Assembly: GCA_900757695.1 (NCBI GenBank)
Contig: CAAEOU010000099.1
Span: forward strand, 1-47,808
DNA: 47,808 bases
Direction of reading: 5' to 3'
From: an uncultured Oscillospiraceae bacterium
GTDB lineage: Bacteria; Bacillota_A; Clostridia; Oscillospirales; Oscillospiraceae
Shown here: piece by piece, positions 15,363 through 23,035 of the stretch
Layout of the letters: every line of letters begins with the position of its first letter
How positions within the stretch are numbered: position 1 is the stretch's first letter
Made by a program: the position numbers and the translations under genes
The notes under the pieces: model-generated
Seen by the model: only the letters and a program-made list of their open reading frames with translations
Databases searched by the model: none
Told to the model about the DNA's origin: nothing

Positions 15363-16133
15363 TCAGTGCAAAGTGGGAATATCCCCGGACAGATCCCGTA
15401 CGACCTCGCCCGCAATGATTAGTCCCACTACAGAGGGAACAAAGGCGGTGCTGCCGGGGATGTCCCGGCGATCTGTGCATTTATGCTTGGTGCCCGGCGG
15501 GCAGATACAGTGGGTGCGGCAGCTGATAGACATATCCTCAATGGGGCGAATGGGCGGCTCCTGAGAATAGACGACCTTTAGCCGCTCAACACCCCGCTTG
15601 CGCAGCTCCCGGCGCATGATGCGGGCCAAGGGGCAGACCTGGGTCTCATAGATGTCTGCTACCCGGAAGGCAGTGGTGTCCAGCTTGTTCCCGGCTCCCA
15701 TGGAGCTGATGATGGGAATATTCCGGGCATTTGCCTCCATGACCAATGCGATTTTTGCGGAGACCGTATCCACTGCGTCTACAATATAGTCGTATTGGTC
15801 AAAGGGAAAATCCTGCGCATTTTCCGGCAGGAAGAATGTCTTATGCACCGTGACCTGTGCATTGGGATTGATGTCGTGGATTCGTGCTTCCATCACATCG
15901 GCTTTGTACTGGCCAACGGTCTTTCTGGTGGCGATGATCTGCCGGTTGAGATTTGTCAGACATACCCGGTCATCGTCGATCAGGTCAAAGGCGCCAACGC
16001 CGCTGCGAACCAGCGCCTCACATACATATCCGCCCACTCCGCCGATGCCGAATACAGCCACCCGGGAACCCTGAAGCCGTTCAATGGCGGTCTGTCCCAA
16101 AAGCAGCTGCGTTCTGGAAAATTGGTTGAGCAT
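15363..16133 (-). CDS. tcdA: tRNA threonylcarbamoyladenosine dehydratase
   Basis: 256 residues from ATG 16133 (GGAGG 7 nt upstream). This E1-like (ThiF/MoeB superfamily) ATPase cyclises t6A37 of ANN-decoding tRNAs to ct6A; also known as CsdL/YgdL. Evidence: the N-terminus NQFSRTQLLLGQTAIERL, the dinucleotide motif GIGGVGGYVCEAL, DDDRVCLTNLNRQI, the VDAVDTVSAK segment, and the C-terminal CRTHCICPPGTKHKCTDRR Cys cluster of the Firmicutes-type TcdA/YrvM group. Length matches the family. It is a single gene without a recognisable partner nearby. Confusion with ThiF or MoeB is unlikely because the RIMRRELRKRGVE segment is typical of TcdA. Confidence 0.9.
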   Translation of the reverse strand: MLNQFSRTQLLLGQTAIERLQGSRVAVFGIGGVGGYVCEALVRSGVGAFDLIDDDRVCLTNLNRQIIATRKTVGQYKADVMEARIHDINPNAQVTVHKTFFLPENAQDFPFDQYDYIVDAVDTVSAKIALVMEANARNIPIISSMGAGNKLDTTAFRVADIYETQVCPLARIMRRELRKRGVERLKVVYSQEPPIRPIEDMSISCRTHCICPPGTKHKCTDRRDIPGSTAFVPSVVGLIIAGEVVRDLSGDIPTLH

Positions 16134-16443
16134 ATCATAGCCTCCTGTTCTGCCGCACAAAAGCAGTGTCCCTATGATAATGCAGGGATGGAAGTGCGGT
16201 CAATTGGCAAAGGTCACAATAAATCCTACTATAAAAATAGGAATATTTGGCGGGGTAATAAAAAGGAGGAAGAATTGCATTTGGTGTTAATAGAATTGAA
16301 ACAAATATACAAAGAGGAACGGTACATTCTGTTGAAAATGTTCCGTTGACAACGAGAAGAACCATCCGTATAATACGAATAGTCACATTTCGGCATGGAG
16401 AGAGACGGAATGTGAACTTGAATTGAATCAGGGAGGAAATGAA
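16134..16443. other. Divergent intergenic region tcdA / lipoprotein
   Basis: 310 nt, AT-rich. It holds the lipoprotein promoter (16346-16374) and an imperfect palindrome around TCCTACTATAAAAATAGGA near 16224-16242 that could serve the tcdA side. No gene was seen. Confidence 0.6.
16346..16374 (+). promoter_or_regulatory. Full-consensus sigma-70 promoter
   Basis: TTGACA (16346-16351), exactly 17 nt, TATAAT (16369-16374): both hexamers are perfect. It drives the lipoprotein at 16444 with a leader of about 63 nt, suggesting high constitutive expression. Confidence 0.85.
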
Positions 16444-17097
16444 ATGAAAAAGAGAACGATGGCCCTGCTGCTGGCGGCGTGTATGACTGCCGGCATGCTC
16501 ACAGCCTGCGGCGGAAACACTGGCAGTTCTGCGGCGGATGGGGCTCCGGCATCTGTATCCCAGCAGGAGTCTGCACCGGAGGCAACACAGACAGCGCCAG
16601 AGGCGATACCGGCAGCACCGGAGTCCTCTGCGGAGTCCATCAAGGAGGAAGCACCGGCACCGGAGTCCGCTGCGGAGGATGTGGAAAGTACAGTACCCGA
16701 GGAATCTGCGGCGGAAGAGGCAAAGACCTGCACCGTTACCTTTTCTGACGGTCAGACCTTTGAGGCGACGGTTGGCGAGGATTTCGTATTCTTCTTCCAG
16801 TGTGACGCACCCGGTGATATGGGAGAGCCCCAGCCCGGGGAGGAAGGCGCCGGAATTACGGTTTCCGATGGCACCGTGACCTACTCCAACGTTGGCCTTG
16901 GCGGCCCTTACAGCTATCCCACCAGCGAAAAGGTGACGATCTCCGGCTTTACCGGTGACTTTGATGTGACCATCACCGAGGCAGCCACCTATATGGACGC
17001 TACCTATACCATCTACACGGATGAGCAGGATATTGCCGATGCCATTGCCTTTGCAGAGGAGATGGCAAAGCAGCAGGCTGCAAATCCCATGCCGTAA
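16444..17097 (+). CDS. Secreted lipoprotein, unknown function
   Basis: 217 residues from ATG 16444 (GGAGG 8 nt upstream). Signal peptide with lipobox LTAC, then a low-complexity Ala/Glu/Pro/Ser stretch to about residue 95 that would reach through the wall. The C-terminal 120 residues look like a small beta-rich domain (CTVTFSDGQTFEATVGEDF, GPYSYPTSEKVTISGF) ending in an acidic/Gln-rich helix. It is not a substrate-binding protein by length. It has its own perfect promoter and own terminator, and therefore is a single-gene transcription unit. No known domain was recognised with confidence; an adhesive or ligand-binding surface role is possible. Confidence 0.75.
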   Translation: MKKRTMALLLAACMTAGMLTACGGNTGSSAADGAPASVSQQESAPEATQTAPEAIPAAPESSAESIKEEAPAPESAAEDVESTVPEESAAEEAKTCTVTFSDGQTFEATVGEDFVFFFQCDAPGDMGEPQPGEEGAGITVSDGTVTYSNVGLGGPYSYPTSEKVTISGFTGDFDVTITEAATYMDATYTIYTDEQDIADAIAFAEEMAKQQAANPMP

Positions 17098-17107
17098 ATA
17101 TCCAGAC

Positions 17108-17149
17108 AAAAGCCGGAGATATGCCCCAACAGGCGTATCTCTGGCTTTT
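17108..17149 (+). terminator. Terminator between convergent genes
   Basis: An 18-bp stem with one G-T pair (17108-17125 / 17132-17149) and a 6-nt loop, with A-run and T-run ends. It can serve the lipoprotein (+) and oxidoreductase 2 (-). Confidence 0.85.
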
Positions 17150-17167
17150 CATTGAAAAAGCTCGATG

Positions 17168-19222
17168 TTAAATTTGGCTGCCCGTGGCAAACCCTGCGGT
17201 AACGGCCTTGTGGACATCCCCGGGACGGTAGCAGTCGCCGATGTAATGCATATGCTTGCCGGAACCATAGAACTGGGCACAGAGATCCGGTGTGGCGGCA
17301 ACACCGCCGGAGAGCACCACCAGATCGGCGGGAACAAATTGCTCCTGCCCGTTTTCATCAATATAGGTAACACCCTTTGGCGTTACAGACACATATTTCT
17401 GAATTTTCCGGGCGTAGTCAAACCCTTTCAAATGCTCGTAGGCATCCATCATCATCACCACAAAGTGGGCGTGGGGGGCGTCCTGGGCCAGCATGGCCTG
17501 ACGGGTCATAACCGTCACATGGTGGCCCTTCTCGGCCAGATGCATGCCGGTCTCTGTGCCGGTCTCACTGCCGCCGATCACAACGATCTCATGGGGAAGC
17601 TCTGCTTCATGACCGTAGACATCTACGCAGAGCATGGCCTTGGTGCCGTCTTCGATGGGAAGACGGGGGCTCTTAAATCTGGGGCCAATGGCAACCACCA
17701 CATCGTCATAGCCCTCGGGAGCCAGCATTTCGCGGGTTGCCTCGGTGTTCAGGCAGACCCTTACACCCTTCTGGTAGACCTGCCGGATGAGCCAATGGTT
17801 GAAATCTGCCAAAGGCCATTTGAAGCTGGCGTAATCCGCATGGAACAGCTGGCCGCCCAGCTGACCGGACTTTTCATAGAGGGTCACGTCGTGGCCGCGC
17901 TCGGCACAGGTAATGGCGCACTTCATGCCGGCGGGGCCGCCGCCGATGATGGCGACCTTCTTCTTCTCCCCTACCGGCTCGATGACCTGATCCAGCTTGA
18001 ACTCCATGCCGATCTTTGGGTTTACGGAGCAGAAGGAGCGGAACTTGTCGGAGTCGTTGGGCACATGGCACTTGTTGCAGCGGATGCAGGGGGTAACGTC
18101 CTCTCCCCGTCCGGCGTAGATCTTCTTGCCGTAATCGCTGTCACAGATCCATGCACGGGACATGCAAATAATGTCTGCTTTCTTCTCCCGCAGGATTTTT
18201 TCGTTAAAATCGGGGTTTTGAAGACCGGCAGAAACACCGACCTTAATGGAACCGCCCCGGCTCATAATGGACTCCTTCAATGCGGCGGCGGCATCCAGAT
18301 TGGGACAGGGCACTGCACGGGAGGAGGTAAAGCCGATGGGATGCTGAGGATCCTTGTCCCCGTGGCGCACATGGAGAATGTCCACCTTACCCTCCAGAAG
18401 CTTTGCCAGCTCGAAGGTGTCCCCACGGTTGACGCCCAAGCCGTCCACAGAGATCAGCATTTCAATGGGAAAGTCCCGGCCAAAGGTCTGCTTCATGGCG
18501 TCCATGACCTCAATCATCAACCGGGCACGATTTTTGGCGGAGCCGCCGTATTCATCAGTGCGGTGATTGGTGTGAGTGGACCAGAATTCCGCCATGGTGC
18601 CGTTGTGATAAGCGTTGTGGAAGGAGAACATCTCAAAGCCAAACTGCTTGAGAATTTTTGCATTGGCGACGGTGGAATCAATGAACTCCTGAATCTGCTG
18701 CTTGGTGATATGGTCTACACTGCGCCCGCGGCACTGCGCCTGCTCCTGCCGCAGCTGCTCCATGGGATCCGAGGGCATAATGGGGCCCCCGCCGCCATGC
18801 TGGGGGGTGCCGTCCTTTCTGGGGCCGCCGGGCATGTCGTTCCGGGTGAAGCTGCCCATGGGCTGGGTAATGGCAATGGACTCATAGTAGCGAATGGCAT
18901 CGATGGTCTGACACAGATAGTTGTGGGCGCTGGTCTTGGCGATGTTAACAGCGGTGTCGTGGGGCGGAAAGCTCATGGCAATCTCCCCGGGCTTCATGGG
19001 CGGGCCGCCGGGGCCTTCGGCCGTGCGCATGGCAAAGTTCAGATAAACGGCGGCAGCGCCGTTTTTGGCTCGGTTGGCCAGATGGGAGATCAGCCGGTCA
19101 GTGGGATACTCTTCGGTACCCTGAAGCATATGGGGGATGCCGGCAGTGGAAACCATTCGGTTTTTCAGCAGAACATTGCCTACCTGAATGGGAGAAAGCA
19201 GAAGCTCGTAGCGGTTGGACAT
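17168..19222 (-). CDS. OYE-type FMN/4Fe-4S/FAD oxidoreductase 2
   Basis: 684 residues from ATG 19222 (AGGAGG 8 nt upstream), a clear paralogue of the enzyme at 4444-6567. OYE barrel about 1-370; cluster Cys379-x2-Cys382-x2-Cys385-x12-Cys398; FAD motif VAIIGGGPAG near 423; second fold VVIGGSETG further on. The catalytic segment reads FHNAYHNGTMAEFW, again departing from HGAHGYLLxxF. Gly-Pro-rich pieces occur at 70-80 (GPGGPPMKPGE) and about 130-148, the second matching the position of the long Gly-Pro run of paralogue 1. It probably reduces an activated double bond in the cytosol. It is followed upstream by an AraC regulator in the same orientation, separated by a terminator. Different lining residues suggest a different substrate. 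Confidence 0.85.
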   Translation of the reverse strand: MSNRYELLLSPIQVGNVLLKNRMVSTAGIPHMLQGTEEYPTDRLISHLANRAKNGAAAVYLNFAMRTAEGPGGPPMKPGEIAMSFPPHDTAVNIAKTSAHNYLCQTIDAIRYYESIAITQPMGSFTRNDMPGGPRKDGTPQHGGGGPIMPSDPMEQLRQEQAQCRGRSVDHITKQQIQEFIDSTVANAKILKQFGFEMFSFHNAYHNGTMAEFWSTHTNHRTDEYGGSAKNRARLMIEVMDAMKQTFGRDFPIEMLISVDGLGVNRGDTFELAKLLEGKVDILHVRHGDKDPQHPIGFTSSRAVPCPNLDAAAALKESIMSRGGSIKVGVSAGLQNPDFNEKILREKKADIICMSRAWICDSDYGKKIYAGRGEDVTPCIRCNKCHVPNDSDKFRSFCSVNPKIGMEFKLDQVIEPVGEKKKVAIIGGGPAGMKCAITCAERGHDVTLYEKSGQLGGQLFHADYASFKWPLADFNHWLIRQVYQKGVRVCLNTEATREMLAPEGYDDVVVAIGPRFKSPRLPIEDGTKAMLCVDVYGHEAELPHEIVVIGGSETGTETGMHLAEKGHHVTVMTRQAMLAQDAPHAHFVVMMMDAYEHLKGFDYARKIQKYVSVTPKGVTYIDENGQEQFVPADLVVLSGGVAATPDLCAQFYGSGKHMHYIGDCYRPGDVHKAVTAGFATGSQI

Positions 19223-19439
19223 AGTGGAACCTCCTAATTGCGGGATGTGTTTTTCTGTCAATAGCATACTCGGGGAGCGGGCAGAATGCAAGATTCGTTT
19301 TCTGCCTGCCGGAAGCATCAAAAATGGATGTGGCGTACCATATGCAAAATACAAAAATGACAATATAATTGCCTGAGCTGACAGAATAATGGGAAAAAAC
19401 GCAGTTCCGGTGTTATCGAATCGTAAGAATATGGAACAA

Positions 19440-19482
19440 AAGCCCTCAGGCACACGGCTTTCCGCAAGGTGTCTGAGGGCTT
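19440..19482 (-). terminator. Terminator of the AraC gene
   Basis: A stem of 14 bp with a mismatch (AAGCCCTCAG core, 19440-19453 / 19469-19482), followed by TTTTG on the minus strand, 33 nt after the stop at 19516. Confidence 0.75.
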
Positions 19483-19515
19483 CATCATATGGAATTTGTG
19501 TAATTGGAATGACGG

Positions 19516-20757
19516 TTACGCCTTGAATTTCCCCGGGGTGGTGCCCTCATACTTTTTGAAGGCCCGGGACATGGTGAGCACGTTGGTGTACCCTACCGCT
19601 GTGGCCGCAGAGGCTAAGGTTTCTCCCCGGCCAATTAGAATCTTTGCTTCCTGAATGCGGTAGTAGTGGATGTAGTCCAGAATGCTGGTGCCGGTGAGAC
19701 GGAGAAAGCTCCGGGACAGATAGGAGGGGTTCTTCCCAAATTCATCAGCTACCCGGTTTACGTTCAGATCCGGGTCGTTGTAGCTGCCGCGAATATAATT
19801 CTTAACATCCATGATCCATGCGGCGCTGGTGGACTTTCGCCCGGAGAGAACCCAGTCGTTGAGATGTCCGAAAATATGCTCCATTTGAGCACGCACCTCC
19901 GGGAAGGAAACGGCCTCCAACAGTGCCTTTTCCGGAGCCAGTGTTTGAAGTTGGGGTGTCAGGTCTTCCTCCACCATGCCCTGACAGGCTGCGATCAGCG
20001 CCTCTAAATACTGGGCGCATTTGTGCTTCAGCAGGATCAGGGGATCGGCCAGCGCCAGATATTCCTGATCGAAAAGGCTGCCGAAAACCTCTGAGGCCTG
20101 CCGGAAGCTGCCGGATTTGAACAGACTGAGGATCTCCTGTTCCTTTTCGATGTCGGAGCGTGCCGAAGGGTAGAAAATTGGAGCGGAGAGGATGGATTCC
20201 TCCAAAATCGGTGCGGTAGACAGGTGAAGGACACGGTATTCCGCCAGCTTCCGCACGGCCTGCTTGCTGATACGAAGGCCGTCAAAGCCGGAACGGACAT
20301 GGCTGACGTGGGCAAAGAGACGGATACCCGCAACCCGCTGCTCCAGTGCGACCAGCTGTGCAGCAGTGCTGCGGAGAATTTCCGAAACGGTGTCGGCATC
20401 TGTTCCACAAATAAGACATAGAACCTCGCTTTTTGCCTTAAATACATAGATGCTGCTGCGGTTTTCCATCTCCTTCCGCAGAAGCTCCAGAATATTAACG
20501 GCAAGCTGGGCTTCGGAATATGAGGCGTGTCCAAGCCCCTGAATATAGGCGTAGGCATCTACGGCCACCACCTGCAGGGAGATCAGGCCGAATTGATCGC
20601 CGGGAAACCGGATGCCGCATTCCTGCATCCGCTGAATATGGTCGGCAGGGATTGGTGCGCCGTCCTGCAGCAGCCCCATAAGAAGATGATCTCGAATGGC
20701 CTCAGAGCTGGGCTCCAATCCGGCATCGGCCCACTGTGTGAGTTTGTCCTGCGGCAT
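19516..20757 (-). CDS. AraC-family transcriptional regulator
   Basis: 413 residues from ATG 20757; a weak AAGGGA lies 11 nt upstream. The C-terminal 100 residues are an AraC double helix-turn-helix (VNRVADEFGKNPSYLSRSF, then IQEAKILIG and AATAVGYTNVLTMSRAFKKY). The N-terminal 300 residues carry no receiver domain; they resemble the GGDEF-like/sensor region found in YesN-type regulators (residues about 45-190 with VVAVDAY and VLCLICGTDADTV). It diverges from substrate-binding protein 2 (gap 181 nt), the usual arrangement for a local regulator of a transport gene, so it probably controls that gene and perhaps oxidoreductase 2. With no receiver, it probably binds a ligand directly; this is inference. 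Confidence 0.85.
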   Translation of the reverse strand: MPQDKLTQWADAGLEPSSEAIRDHLLMGLLQDGAPIPADHIQRMQECGIRFPGDQFGLISLQVVAVDAYAYIQGLGHASYSEAQLAVNILELLRKEMENRSSIYVFKAKSEVLCLICGTDADTVSEILRSTAAQLVALEQRVAGIRLFAHVSHVRSGFDGLRISKQAVRKLAEYRVLHLSTAPILEESILSAPIFYPSARSDIEKEQEILSLFKSGSFRQASEVFGSLFDQEYLALADPLILLKHKCAQYLEALIAACQGMVEEDLTPQLQTLAPEKALLEAVSFPEVRAQMEHIFGHLNDWVLSGRKSTSAAWIMDVKNYIRGSYNDPDLNVNRVADEFGKNPSYLSRSFLRLTGTSILDYIHYYRIQEAKILIGRGETLASAATAVGYTNVLTMSRAFKKYEGTTPGKFKA

Positions 20758-20938
20758 GATCCCGCACTTCCCTTCTGTTAGGCTGCGTATATTGTACCGG
20801 TAAGGCACGGGAAACGTCAAGTGCCGATGCAGGTCGGTGTACAAAAAGTGACGGATTTTTGTGGACGAATTTGATGATGTTATCGAGACATAGAACGTGA
20901 TATTATGTGAATATAAAAACGAACAAGGAGGAATACCC

Positions 20939-22723
20939 ATGAAAACCAAGCTGTGTGCGTTGCTGCTGACTGTGTCCATGGGGCTGGCAGCACTGACCGG
21001 CTGCGGCACCGGCGGCGCAGCCTCATCAGCCCCGGCTTCTGCACCGGAAGCCAGCGTACCAACGGCCACGGAAGAGCCGAACGAGGCACCTGCGGTTCAG
21101 ACACCGGAAGAAGCTGCTTCTGCGGAGGAGGACTCTGTGCAGGAGCCTGCATCACAAGAGGAAGGGGTCAGCAAATATGTTACCCCTGACAATATCGAAG
21201 AATTGATCTCAGACCGTCCCAGCGTGGCCCTTCCCATTTCCGAGGCGGGAACGACCTTCACGTTCTGGACGGGGTCCCCCGCTATGGATGCGACCATCTC
21301 CGGCTGGAATGATTCCACCGCAGTACAGGAACTGGAAAAGCGCACCGGGGTTCATATTGATTATATTGAGGTCGCTCCTCCGGCGCAGTCTGAGAGCTTG
21401 AATCTGATGTTTGCTTCGGGCGATTATCCGGATATTTTGAACTACGCCATTACCGGCAGCTATTCGATTCCATATCTGATCGAGAACGAGATCGTAACAG
21501 ATCTTCAGGACATGATGGAGGACTACGCACCCTCTTATATGGCGCTGATGGAGGCAGATCCGGCACTCTATCTGGCAACTGTGGATGATGAGGGACAGAT
21601 TGGCGGCCTGGCGGGTTATCGCTACAATGCGTTCAGCACCACCGGAGCCATTGTCCGCGCCGACTGGGTGGAAAAGGTGGGCATGATGCCCGAGGAGCTT
21701 GTGACCATTGATGATTACCACGAGTATCTGTCTCAGGTGAAAAATCAGGGGCTTTGCGAATACCCTATGCCCCTGCGCTATGACGCATCCATTACCGGCA
21801 GCCCCTTCCTTGCGGCTATGGGCGGCTATGCAGGCCCGGCAGCAGAATCTTCTCCCCAGAGCTTCTACTATGATGACAACGATGAGCTGGTTTACAGCTT
21901 TATCACAGATACTTATAAGGACTATCTGTCCCTGATGGCCGACTGGTATCAGGAGGGCCTGATCACCAGAGATCTTTTGAACTCCGATATGCTGGATTCC
22001 TCTGCAATCACCTCCGGTTCCTATGCGGTGTTCTGGCAGGATTGCCAGTTTATGAGTATGTGGACAGAGGCAGGCAAGGTCAATGATCCGGACTATGCGC
22101 TTGCCGGTGTGACAGAACCTTTGGTCGAAGCCGGACAGCAGGTAGGATTTGGCGATATTACCGATATCTCCATCAACCTGATGATCTGCACCTCCTGCTC
22201 TGACCCGGAGACTGCGCTCCAGTGGCTGGACTACCATTTCTCTGAGGACGGCTCCATCCTCTGTCAGTATGGCCTTGAGGGTGAGGGACTTGTTTACACC
22301 GATGGCAAGCCCGGTTATTCTGAGCTGATCTCCAACAACCCCGATGGCCTTTCCACGGATAATGCGCTCAATGCCTACACCATCAATATGAACATGTTTG
22401 CTTCCAATGGAACCACCCTGCGGAAAGCCTATGATGACGTACAGCAGAAGGCGTTGGATGCATGGAATGACAAGCGGGAGGTCACAAAGAGCTCCTTCAC
22501 CAATCTGTTTACGCTGAATGCGGATGAGACTGCCACCGTGCAGCGGTACTACACCGATATTTCGACCTATGTGGCAGAGCAGGTCGGAAAGTTCCTTATC
22601 GGAGAATCGGATATTGATGAAAACTGGGATACCTTTGTGGAGACAAGCGATTCCATGGGGATCGACGAGGTCATCGATGCCTATACCTCCGCAGGTGAGC
22701 GTTACTTTGGCCGTCTGGACTAA
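20939..22723 (+). CDS. ABC-type extracellular substrate-binding lipoprotein 2
   Basis: 594 residues from ATG 20939 (AAGGAGG 8 nt upstream). Lipobox LTGC (Cys22), then an Ala/Glu/Pro linker of about 60 residues. The mature part is a paralogue of the proteins at 6756 and 39893: WTGSPAMDATISGW, LEKRTGVHIDYIEV, and the C-terminal NWDTFVETSDSMGIDEV. No permease or ATPase gene is near, so it either shares a permease encoded elsewhere or acts as a sensor/scavenger. It is divergent from an AraC regulator and followed by a perfect 15-bp terminator, hence a single-gene unit. Ligand unknown. The cavity loops differ strongly from the two paralogues, so the ligand may differ. Confidence 0.88.
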   Translation: MKTKLCALLLTVSMGLAALTGCGTGGAASSAPASAPEASVPTATEEPNEAPAVQTPEEAASAEEDSVQEPASQEEGVSKYVTPDNIEELISDRPSVALPISEAGTTFTFWTGSPAMDATISGWNDSTAVQELEKRTGVHIDYIEVAPPAQSESLNLMFASGDYPDILNYAITGSYSIPYLIENEIVTDLQDMMEDYAPSYMALMEADPALYLATVDDEGQIGGLAGYRYNAFSTTGAIVRADWVEKVGMMPEELVTIDDYHEYLSQVKNQGLCEYPMPLRYDASITGSPFLAAMGGYAGPAAESSPQSFYYDDNDELVYSFITDTYKDYLSLMADWYQEGLITRDLLNSDMLDSSAITSGSYAVFWQDCQFMSMWTEAGKVNDPDYALAGVTEPLVEAGQQVGFGDITDISINLMICTSCSDPETALQWLDYHFSEDGSILCQYGLEGEGLVYTDGKPGYSELISNNPDGLSTDNALNAYTINMNMFASNGTTLRKAYDDVQQKALDAWNDKREVTKSSFTNLFTLNADETATVQRYYTDISTYVAEQVGKFLIGESDIDENWDTFVETSDSMGIDEVIDAYTSAGERYFGRLD

Positions 22724-22744
22724 TTGTCCCCTAAAATAATGAAA

Positions 22745-22780
22745 GGCCTCCAGCGGCAATTGCCGCTGGAGGCCAAATTT
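22745..22780 (+). terminator. Terminator of substrate-binding protein 2
   Basis: A perfect 15-bp palindromic stem (22745-22759 / 22760-22774; real loop a few nt), followed by AAATTTTT. Confidence 0.85.
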
Positions 22781-22919
22781 TTATTCACAAGTTATGCCGG
22801 CCAGATGGCGGCGGCAATCACGGCGAAGATCAGCGTAGGCAGCATGGTTTTGCTGTGCCATACCGGAAAGGAAACAATGGTTTTTCTTATTTGTGAGGAA
22901 TGGCAGCGAAAAAAACGAT

Positions 22920-22961
22920 AAGGACGGAATTTGATCCCCGTGGGAGTCAAATTCCGTCCTT
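22920..22961 (-). terminator. Terminator of the beta-helix gene
   Basis: A perfect 15-bp stem with a 12-nt loop (22920-22934 / 22947-22961). On the minus strand it is followed, after 3 nt, by GTTTTTTTC. Confidence 0.75.
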
Positions 22962-23035
22962 GTTTGATATGCACGAGGTTATCGAATTTCACGCACAGGG
23001 CAGCATACAGCATTTGCTGGAGCCTTGCGACCCAA

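Noticed and set aside
17165..19237. 690-codon frame antisense to oxidoreductase 2
   Set aside because: Same antisense artefact; the minus strand carries the Cys cluster and FAD motifs.
22780..22919. Possible remnant of a membrane protein on the minus strand, ending in a hydrophobic stretch (TLIFAVIAAAIWPA)
   Set aside because: It reads like the last helix of a transporter, but upstream in-frame sequence is only the terminator hairpin. Too short to call a pseudogene.
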